Notes under the pieces: model-generated | Seen by the model: only the letters and a program-made list of their open reading frames with translations | The model's database searches: none | Told to the model about the DNA's origin: nothing | In this document: one piece after another, positions 58,092 through 64,000 of the stretch | Position numbering within the stretch: position 1 is the stretch's first letter | How the letters are laid out: every line of letters starts with the position of its first letter | Assembly: GCA_945913285.1 (NCBI GenBank) | Contig: CAMEDD010000010.1 | Location: 1-64,000, forward strand | From: Candidatus Sulfopaludibacter sp. SbA3 | GTDB taxonomy: Bacteria; Pseudomonadota; Alphaproteobacteria; Caulobacterales; Hyphomonadaceae | DNA length: 64,000 nucleotides | Direction: 5' to 3' | Position numbers and translations under genes: made by a program

Positions 58092-59321
58092 ATGACTTTT
58101 TTCTTGTTCCTTCTCTACCTGGCTACGGGCGCAGGGGTCGGATACTCGATCTTCAGTTTCACCGCTGTCGGTCTGCCGCTCTCGATTGCGGGCGGGGCGA
58201 TCACGTCGGCGGTGCTCGGGCAGATCCACATCGTGGCGCGCTCGGGCGCAGCCAACAAAGAGAATGAAGCCCGCCTCAAGTCGGTCGAAAAGCGGATGAC
58301 GGAAGTCGATCGCAATAACAAGGTCATCGAGGCTCGCACAGAAGTGCTGGAGCAGACCGTGAAGGTCGAACTGAAGGATCGCAGCGACGCGCTCGTCAAG
58401 GAAATGAAGGCTCTCGAAGAACTGATCGCGCGGCTGATGAGCACTTTCCAGAACCAGCTCGAACAGCCCACGGTTCAAAAGAAGGTCAGCCCGATCGAGG
58501 ACGCGATCCTGCGCGATGTGCGCGACGCGCTGCATGACGGACGCGTGGACCTTCACCTGCAACCCATCGTATCACTGCCGCAGCGCCGCGTGGCGTTCTA
58601 TGAAGGCTTCACCCGCCTGCGCCGTCCCGACGGATCGCTGATCCTGCCGGCAGACTTTCTGGACGCAGCCCGCCGCGCCAACCTGATGGGCACGATCGAC
58701 AACTTCACCCTGTTCCGCTGCGTGCAGATCGTGCGCCGCCTCGCCGAACGCGACCGCCGCGTCGGCGTGTTCTGCAACATTGCAGCCGCCTCGCTCGAGG
58801 ATCCGTCACTGTTTCCGCTTTTCCTCGATTTCATGACCGAAAACCAGGACCTCTCCGGCGCGGTGATCTTCGAGCTGCGCGCCGACAAGTTCGAATCCCG
58901 CTCGCCCATCATGCGGGCGAATATGGAGAAGCTGGCCGCCCTCGGCTTCCGTTTCTCCATTGATCACGCCAACAGCCTGGCGCTCGACCTGCCGCGCCTC
59001 CAGAGCGCCGGTGTGCGCTTCGTCAAGATGAATGGCAGCCAGCTGATCGAACAACTGCGCGATCCGCAGGGCGACCGGCCGACCTCCAACATCAACCGCC
59101 GCATTGAAGGCGGCGAAGTCAGCGCCGTTCTGTCGCGCTACGCGATCACGCTCATCGCCGAGAAGATCGAAGATGAAGCCAGCGTCGTCGAGATTCTCGA
59201 ATATGAGATTCCATATGGTCAGGGCCACGTGTTCGGGGCACCGCGCCCGATCAAGGCCTCCCTGATGGAGGACACCCAGCCTCCAAAGGCTTTGCTTGAC
59301 CGGCTGTCCAATTTTGGATGA
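58092..59321 (+). CDS. TipF-like membrane EAL-domain protein (degenerate c-di-GMP site)
   Basis: 409 residues. Two hydrophobic helices (FFLFLLYLATGAGVGYSIF and a second to about residue 45), then a coiled coil to about 145, then an EAL domain from about 160. The layout is that of TipF of Caulobacter, a polar flagellar-assembly protein that binds c-di-GMP. Catalytic motifs are altered: EAL is EGF, DDF is DHA and KID is KMN, while the second Glu (FELRAD), AEKIE and the GQGHVFGAP end remain. It is thus more likely a receptor than a phosphodiesterase. ATG at 58092 is chosen because it begins the first helix. Confidence 0.75.
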   Translation: MTFFLFLLYLATGAGVGYSIFSFTAVGLPLSIAGGAITSAVLGQIHIVARSGAANKENEARLKSVEKRMTEVDRNNKVIEARTEVLEQTVKVELKDRSDALVKEMKALEELIARLMSTFQNQLEQPTVQKKVSPIEDAILRDVRDALHDGRVDLHLQPIVSLPQRRVAFYEGFTRLRRPDGSLILPADFLDAARRANLMGTIDNFTLFRCVQIVRRLAERDRRVGVFCNIAAASLEDPSLFPLFLDFMTENQDLSGAVIFELRADKFESRSPIMRANMEKLAALGFRFSIDHANSLALDLPRLQSAGVRFVKMNGSQLIEQLRDPQGDRPTSNINRRIEGGEVSAVLSRYAITLIAEKIEDEASVVEILEYEIPYGQGHVFGAPRPIKASLMEDTQPPKALLDRLSNFG

Positions 59322-59389
59322 CCGGTGACCGGCTTGATTTCGCCGGAATTTGCAGGCCTGCTTGATCTCACACCTGGAGGAAGCGGTGC

Positions 59390-59956
59390 ATGCGTATCTT
59401 CAATCTGATCCCGGTCGGGCTGCTCGCATTTGCGACCGCGTGCGTGATTGCACCCTCGACGACCGAACTGGCGGCCCCAAAAGCGGAACCTCTCGCCACC
59501 TCGGTTTCAGAGGCGCGCCTGTCCTTCATCGGCATCACCGGGACGCTGCCCGAAGCCGGCAATGCACTGCCGCCGAGTCTCCTGGACCCGATGATCGATC
59601 TCGTGCCGGTCCGGCTGGACATTACGCTTCGTTCGCCGCTGGCGCCGACCGTGCAAGGCTGGGATGGCTATTCCGGCCTCATCAGGGAATGCGACTTCGG
59701 CCCCGTTGGTGCCGAGGTGATTTCGGTGCCCACCGGCTCTAACCATATGCTGCTCGACGTGCGCATGGGCTCGCCCGTGGACCATCCGGCCAACCTCTTC
59801 ACCTGCGAATACGATCCGAACAACATCACCGACGAGACCCTTGGCACGGTGTACCGCCTCCGCGGCTGTTTCCTGCCGCAGTCCGTCTCGATCCCGACGG
59901 CGGTCAAATGGGTTTTGAACCCGCTGCCAGCGTCCGCCTGCGGGCTGGGTGATTGA
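59390..59956 (+). CDS. Putative lipoprotein of unknown function
   Basis: 188 residues. A lipoprotein-like signal (LLAFATA-C) is followed by a polar segment and then beta-rich sequence: LRSPLAPTVQGWDGYSGL and LLDVRMGSPVDHPANLFTC near residues 78-142, with further cysteines (CEYDP, RGCFLP, ACG) that may pair. I recognise no family. GGAGGAAGCGGTGC precedes the ATG. It lies between the TipF-like and the HAD genes on the same strand. Confidence 0.65.
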   Translation: MRIFNLIPVGLLAFATACVIAPSTTELAAPKAEPLATSVSEARLSFIGITGTLPEAGNALPPSLLDPMIDLVPVRLDITLRSPLAPTVQGWDGYSGLIRECDFGPVGAEVISVPTGSNHMLLDVRMGSPVDHPANLFTCEYDPNNITDETLGTVYRLRGCFLPQSVSIPTAVKWVLNPLPASACGLGD

Positions 59957-59989
59957 CCCGGCAGGCTGACCAGCCTACCTCGCGTCCCG

Positions 59990-60841
59990 ATGATATCTTC
60001 CCAGTTTCCCGCCGGACTTGCCGGGCTAGCGCCGCATTATGACACCATCCTCTGTGACGTTTGGGGCGTGATCCATAATGGCCGCGCCGCCTTCACTGAG
60101 GCATGCGACGCGCTTGTGAAGTTTCGTGCACAAGGCGGCCAGGTCTGCCTGATCACCAATGCCCCGGTTCCCGAGGCGCAGGTCGTGCGCTATTTCGAGC
60201 CGCTGGGCGTGCCAAAAGACGCCTTCGATTTCTGTGTCTCCTCGGGCGATGCAACCCGCGCAGAACTCGCCGCCCGCGCCCACATGACCGTCTGGCGCAT
60301 GGGCGGCGACGAAGGCTGGGAGCATGACCGCTTCCTCTATGACGGCCTCGGGCTGACCTATATCGACAACGACGCCGCTGACCTGCTTTTGTGCATCGGC
60401 CTGCGCGATCAGGTGAATGACCAGCCGGAGGGATATCGCGAGGAACTCCGCCGCGCGGTTGCCAAAGGCATCCCGATGCTGTGCGCAAACCCCGACAAGC
60501 AGGTCCGCGTTGGCGGCAAGCTTTACTGGTGCGCCGGCGCGCTGGCCGACATTTACGAGGATCTGGGCGGGCAGGTAATCTATCCCGGCAAGCCCTATGC
60601 CCCGATCTACGAGCTTGCTGTGGCGCGGCTTTCAGCCCTGAAAAGGCGTCCGGAATCAATCCTGTGCATCGGCGACAGCCCGGCCACGGACGTGCGCGGT
60701 GCCCGGCTTCAGGGTTATCACAGTCTCTATGTGGGCACCGGCCTCAAACAACATGGCGCGGATTTTGAAGCGGAAGTAACCCAGCTGCTTGCCGACTATG
60801 GTGAACAGGCCACCTACGCGATGACCGGCCTCAGGTGGTGA
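59990..60841 (+). CDS. TIGR01459-type HAD hydrolase
   Basis: 283 residues. The start YDTILCDVWGVIHNG (Asp23 nucleophile) has Trp where most HAD enzymes have a second Asp, as is normal for this family. VCLITNAPVPEA near residues 53-64, a long cap domain, PDKQVRVGG, YPGKPYAPIYELA near 200-212 and CIGDSPATDVRGA near 224-236 complete the set. The relatives are likely sugar phosphatases; the substrate is unknown. It is followed by maoC- and ribF-type genes. Confidence 0.88.
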   Translation: MISSQFPAGLAGLAPHYDTILCDVWGVIHNGRAAFTEACDALVKFRAQGGQVCLITNAPVPEAQVVRYFEPLGVPKDAFDFCVSSGDATRAELAARAHMTVWRMGGDEGWEHDRFLYDGLGLTYIDNDAADLLLCIGLRDQVNDQPEGYREELRRAVAKGIPMLCANPDKQVRVGGKLYWCAGALADIYEDLGGQVIYPGKPYAPIYELAVARLSALKRRPESILCIGDSPATDVRGARLQGYHSLYVGTGLKQHGADFEAEVTQLLADYGEQATYAMTGLRW

Positions 60842-60899
60842 CGCGGCACAAAGCGGCGTGTAACGGAAAAACAGACAAGAATTCAGGAGTCCCGACGGT

Positions 60900-61331
60900 A
60901 TGACGAAGTTCACCGGTTTCAAATATGAAGACCTGCAGATCGGTCAGGCGCACGAAACCGTGCACACGATCACAGAGAACGATATCCAGCGCTTCGCCGA
61001 AGTATCCGGCGACTTCAACCCGCTGCATATGTCGGACGAGTTCGCCGCCACCACCATCTTCGGCAGGCGGATCGCCCACGGCGCGCTGACGGCCAGCTAT
61101 ATCTCCGGCATCCTCGGCAATGACCTGCCGGGCCCGGGCGCCATATTCGTGGGTCTCTCGATGCGGTTCAAACGTCCCGTCCATATCGGCGATGTCGTCA
61201 CCGTGCGCGCCGAAGTCGCCGAGAAGGAAGATCGCGGCAACCGCGTCACCCTGAAGATCGAGTGCCTCGTAGAGGGCAAGCGCGTGATCACCGGCGAAGC
61301 CGAAGTGGTGGCCCCGAGCCGAGGCAAGTAA
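60900..61331 (+). CDS. MaoC-family (R)-specific enoyl-CoA hydratase
   Basis: 143 residues in a single hotdog. The hydratase-2 motif is whole: VSGDFNPLHMSDEFAA near residues 36-51, with the catalytic Asp and His, then FGRRIAHGALTASYISGI near 56-73. It should hydrate trans-2-enoyl-CoA to the (R)-3-hydroxy form, which could feed polyhydroxyalkanoate or lipid pathways. ATTCAGGAGTCCCGACGGT precedes the ATG. Its TAA stop shares a base with the ATG of ribF. Confidence 0.88.
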   Translation: MTKFTGFKYEDLQIGQAHETVHTITENDIQRFAEVSGDFNPLHMSDEFAATTIFGRRIAHGALTASYISGILGNDLPGPGAIFVGLSMRFKRPVHIGDVVTVRAEVAEKEDRGNRVTLKIECLVEGKRVITGEAEVVAPSRGK

Positions 61332-62257
61332 TGGCGGTTTACGCGGACTATCGCGGCCTCCCGGAAAGCGCGCAGGGCGCCTGCGTTGCGCTTGGTAATT
61401 TTGATGGCCTGCATGCCGGTCATATGGCGGTGATGGAGGCGGCGCGCCTCGCGGGTCAGGGCCGGTTTTCGGTCGCGACGTTCGAGCCCCCGCCGCGCGG
61501 CTATTTTCGGCCGGGCGATCCGCCTTTCCGCATTCTGCGCCCCGAACGGCGCAATGCGGCCATCCTCACCGCCGGCGCTTCGGCTGTGTTCGAACTCCCG
61601 TTCAACGGCGAAATGGCTGCGATGACGGATGAGGGCTTCGTCCGCGCCGTTCTGGTTGAGGGCCTGAAGGTCACGCACGTCTCGGTCGGCTTCGACTTCC
61701 GCTTCGGCCGGGGCCGGATGGGACATGCCCAGCGCTTGTCCAGCCTCGGCCGGGCGCTCGGCTTTGGGGTCTCCATCGTCGAGGAAATCCATGACCACGG
61801 AGCCAAGGCCTCCTCAACCGCAATCCGGCAGGCGCTGATGGCGGGCGAACCAGAGCTCGCCGCTGCGATGCTGGGCGCGCCCTGGGTTGCGGACGGCGTG
61901 GTGGAATCCGGCGAGCAGAACGGCCGCAAGCTCGGCTTTGCCACCGCCAATCTCCAACTCGGCGAGCTGATCCATCCCAAGCACGGCGTCTATGCCGTCC
62001 GTGCCCGGATCGAAGGGGAGGCAGGCTGGCGGCCCGGGGTTGCCAATTTCGGCCGAACGCCCACGACCGGCCTGCGTGACCCGCTGCTGGAAACCCACAT
62101 CTTTGATTTTGCGGGCGACATCTACGGAAAGCGGCTGGAAGTGCAGCTGGTCGCCTACCTGCGGCCCGAGAAGAAGTTCGACAGCCTGGACCTGATGGTT
62201 GAGCAGATGCACCGCGATGCGGCCGAGGCTCGGGGAATTCTGGCAACGCCCGCGTGA
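61331..62257 (+). CDS. ribF: Bifunctional riboflavin kinase/FAD synthetase
   Basis: 308 residues from the ATG at 61331 in a TAATG overlap with the MaoC gene. The FAD synthetase domain has LGNFDGLHAGHMAV near residues 21-34 and STAIRQALMAGE near 161-172; the kinase domain has GVANFGRTPT near 225-234 and ETHIFDFAGDIYGKRLEV near 244-261. It turns riboflavin into FMN and then FAD. Order next to ileS is common in proteobacteria. Confidence 0.95.
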   Translation: MAVYADYRGLPESAQGACVALGNFDGLHAGHMAVMEAARLAGQGRFSVATFEPPPRGYFRPGDPPFRILRPERRNAAILTAGASAVFELPFNGEMAAMTDEGFVRAVLVEGLKVTHVSVGFDFRFGRGRMGHAQRLSSLGRALGFGVSIVEEIHDHGAKASSTAIRQALMAGEPELAAAMLGAPWVADGVVESGEQNGRKLGFATANLQLGELIHPKHGVYAVRARIEGEAGWRPGVANFGRTPTTGLRDPLLETHIFDFAGDIYGKRLEVQLVAYLRPEKKFDSLDLMVEQMHRDAAEARGILATPA

Positions 62258-62357
62258 AACATAAAAATTCCGCAATCTGAACGCTTTGCCGCCCTTCACA
62301 AGTCCGCAAAACGGTAGGATGCAGACTTGATTGGTTGGCTCGCGGGGAGGACATCGC

Positions 62358-62525
62358 ATGCGCCGCATTCTGGTAATGTTCACTTTGGCAAGCGCGCTCG
62401 CTGCACCGGCGTTCGCCGATGACAACCGCATCATCACTCCCGCCATGAAACTGAAACTTGCCGCGTGAAGTCCAGGAAACGGGCCGCTTAAAAATGGGAG
62501 GATTACCGAGGAAGGTCACACGGTC
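62358..62525 (+). pseudogene. Detached N-terminus (signal peptide) of the YbjN-like gene
   Basis: An ATG at 62358 after GGGGAGGACATCGC opens a 36-codon frame with a clean signal peptide (LASALAAPAFA-D) and IITPAMKLKLAA, then TGA at 62466-62468. The same frame resumes after the stop and runs into the next gene at 62526. Between them the +1 frame reads REVQETGRLKMGG. A pair of compensating frameshifts, or one nonsense change, would have separated the export signal from the domain. Confidence 0.55.
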
Positions 62526-62960
62526 ATGAGCAAAGGCGACGACGGCGCCGTGTCGGTCCGGGCGACGGACACCAACGGCACAGGCCTGATCTTCAACCTG
62601 CTGGGCACTGCCTGCGGAACGGAGTACTCGGTTGACTGCCTCGGCATCAACATGCAGGTGCGCTACGACGCTGATGGCACGGAATCCCTTGAGCGCATCA
62701 ACGCTGCAAACCTGATGTGGGGGGCTACGTCGGCCTGGTATTCGGCAGACGGTTTTGAACCCGAAGCGGTCGTGCCGACCGTCGGCATTTCGCGCTATGT
62801 GATCCTCGATGGCGGCATGACCATCCGCAATGTCAAGGACAACCTTGCCAACCTGCTGGCGATCGCGCCGCAGGTTGCCGACTATGTCTGGGAGACCGGC
62901 GAGTATGCCCCTGGCGGAGACGTGGCCTCCGACGAGGACTGGTCCGACGACGAGTGGTAA
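62526..62960 (+). CDS. YbjN-like domain protein without its signal peptide
   Basis: 144 residues starting after GAGGAAGG at a spacing of about ten bases. The domain runs through GTGLIFNLLGTACGTEY near residues 18-34, DCLGINMQVRYD near 37-48, LERINAANLMWG near 55-66 and DGGMTIRNVKDNLANLL near 95-111, like YbjN-family sensory-transduction-domain proteins of Caulobacterales. The end is very acidic (SDEDWSDDEW). The in-frame signal peptide at 62358 suggests that it was once exported. As it stands it would stay in the cytoplasm, if made. Confidence 0.6.
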   Translation: MSKGDDGAVSVRATDTNGTGLIFNLLGTACGTEYSVDCLGINMQVRYDADGTESLERINAANLMWGATSAWYSADGFEPEAVVPTVGISRYVILDGGMTIRNVKDNLANLLAIAPQVADYVWETGEYAPGGDVASDEDWSDDEW

Positions 62961-63070
62961 GGCAGCACGGCCGCACCGGTTTTTACGAGGGGTGACAGGG
63001 CCGGGGCGGGCGTGATAACGGCTGCCTCCATGGAAAAGCGCCCTGTAAACTAGGCCATTCGAATTAGCGG

Positions 63071-63110
63071 CCCGGCCGCCGGCTGAACCCTTTGTTCAGC
63101 CGTGGCCGGG
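63071..63110 (+). other. Strong stem-loop in the ileS leader
   Basis: The outer stem pairs 63071-63077 with 63104-63110 (seven bases), the inner stem 63081-63088 with 63094-63101 (eight bases), with a five-base loop. It lies 66 bases before the ileS start and has no T-run. It may be a leader element or a transcript end for the upstream gene; no T-box specifier was recognised. Confidence 0.45.
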
Positions 63111-63175
63111 TAAGCCCGTTTGGCCTGAAGCCGCTCGCCCATTCCCGTTATCCGCTGACGAAGATCTGACCCAAG

Positions 63176-64000
63176 ATGACCGATACTGCTGCGACTGAAC
63201 GCGACTACCGCGAGACGCTGTTCCTGCCGAAAACCGAATTCCCGATGCGCGCCGGCCTGCCGAAGGCCGAACCCGAATGGATCCGGCGCTGGGACGCGAT
63301 GGGCCTCTACGGCAAGCTGCGCGAGACCGCCAAAGGCCGCCCGCCTTTCATCCTGCATGACGGCCCGCCCTACGCCAACGGCCACATCCACCTCGGCACG
63401 GCGCTCAACAAGATCATCAAGGACATCATCGTCCGCTCGCACCAGATGCAGGGCTTTGATGCCTCCTACCTGCCGGGCTGGGACTGCCACGGCCTGCCCA
63501 TCGAATGGAAGGTGGAGGAGGAGTTCCGCTCGAAGAACCGCCCGAAGGACTCTGTGCCGGCGGACGAGTTCCGCGCCGCCTGCCGCGCCTACGCCGAGCA
63601 TTGGGTGAAGGTGCAGGGCAAGGAATTCCGCGCCCTCGGCATCGAGGGTGAGTGGGACAATCCCTATCTGACGATGGCCTTCGAGAGCGAGGCGATGATC
63701 GTCTCCGAATTCCTCGATATGGCGATGAAAGGCGGCCTCGTGCGCGGCGCCAAGCCTATCATGTGGAGCCCGGTGGAACGCACGGCGCTCGCCGAAGCGG
63801 AGGTCGAATACCACGACCGGAAGGTACCGGTGGTTTGGGTGAAGTTTCCGGTGCAGGGGGCAGATCATCAGGTTGTGATCTGGACGACCACGCCCTGGAC
63901 CATCCCCGCCAACCAGGCCGTCAGTTTCAATCCCGAAATCGCCTACGGACTTTATGAAGTTACCGATGTGATGACTGAAGCCGAACTCGGCTTTGCCCCA
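63176..64000 (+). CDS. ileS: Isoleucyl-tRNA synthetase, N-terminal 275 residues (partial)
   Basis: From the ATG at 63176 ([25 protein letters not shown] split) the frame runs off the window. The class I signature is [16 protein letters not shown] near residues 62-77, then [17 protein letters not shown] near 99-115 and [16 protein letters not shown] near 198-213; the editing domain begins with [15 protein letters not shown]. The enzyme charges tRNA-Ile. The KMSKS part lies outside. It is the last feature and the order ribF-ileS (often followed by lspA) is a common one. Confidence 0.97.
   Translation, partial: MTDTAATERDYRETLFLPKTEFPMRAGLPKAEPEWIRRWDAMGLYGKLRETAKGRPPFILHDGPPYANGHIHLGTALNKIIKDIIVRSHQMQGFDASYLPGWDCHGLPIEWKVEEEFRSKNRPKDSVPADEFRAACRAYAEHWVKVQGKEFRALGIEGEWDNPYLTMAFESEAMIVSEFLDMAMKGGLVRGAKPIMWSPVERTALAEAEVEYHDRKVPVVWVKFPVQGADHQVVIWTTTPWTIPANQAVSFNPEIAYGLYEVTDVMTEAELGFAP

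Overview
The window comes from a GC-rich alphaproteobacterial chromosome, most likely a Caulobacter/Hyphomonas-type lineage (Hyphomonadaceae-like). This is inferred from four things. The S10-spc-alpha ribosomal cluster lacks infA and rpmJ. A GAAC-N7-GAAC SOS box lies between uvrA and ssb. A TipF-like degenerate EAL protein sits behind a TTAA-N7-TTAA (CtrA-type) site. TrmFO, the TIGR01459 HAD hydrolase and the TonB-dependent uptake genes also fit. No rRNA, tRNA, insertion sequence, prophage or CRISPR array was seen.

Region 1 (1-14.5 kb, + strand) is the core translation cluster: the 3' end of tuf with a terminator, then rpsJ to rplO, secY, adk, and (behind a second promoter) rpsM, rpsK, rpoA, rplQ and a strong terminator. 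Genes are tightly packed with 1-8 base overlaps. RplF carries an insertion of about 26 residues. Region 2 (14.5-30.1 kb) is accessory metabolism and envelope: an HD-domain protein, a Kazal-type lipoprotein, an SDR, a VOC protein, a NupC-type nucleoside transporter, a TauE/SafE exporter, a TonB-dependent receptor, a GST, an M1 aminopeptidase lipoprotein, an ABA4-like membrane protein, and a divergent pair of acyl-CoA/thioester operons.

Region 3 (30.1-43.3 kb) mixes decayed and working genes: a twice-frameshifted DUF3291 gene, enoyl-CoA hydratase, coniferyl-type aldehyde dehydrogenase, an RhlE-like helicase, a zinc-ribbon gene cut by an in-frame amber codon, Fe-SOD divergent from an NDUFAF6-like squalene/phytoene synthase homologue, a sorbosone dehydrogenase-like lipoprotein, trmFO and three tandem related membrane proteins. 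Region 4 (43.3-52.7 kb) holds genome maintenance and housekeeping genes: uvrA, a 48-codon membrane peptide gene, an SOS box, ssb, gyrA, coaD, a cyclophilin and queA.

Region 5 (52.7-64 kb) holds a UPF0114 membrane protein, a thioesterase and SDR pair, a PepSY-associated remnant, a solitary GmrSD-type (DUF262-DUF1524) putative defence nuclease, an FAH-family enzyme, the TipF-like gene with its CtrA-type site, a lipoprotein, a HAD hydrolase, a MaoC hydratase, ribF, a YbjN-like gene broken near its signal peptide, a hairpin leader and the start of ileS. The most interesting observations are the SOS-associated small membrane peptide, the CtrA-type site before the TipF-like gene, the RplF insertion, the lone GmrSD homologue and four independently decaying genes.
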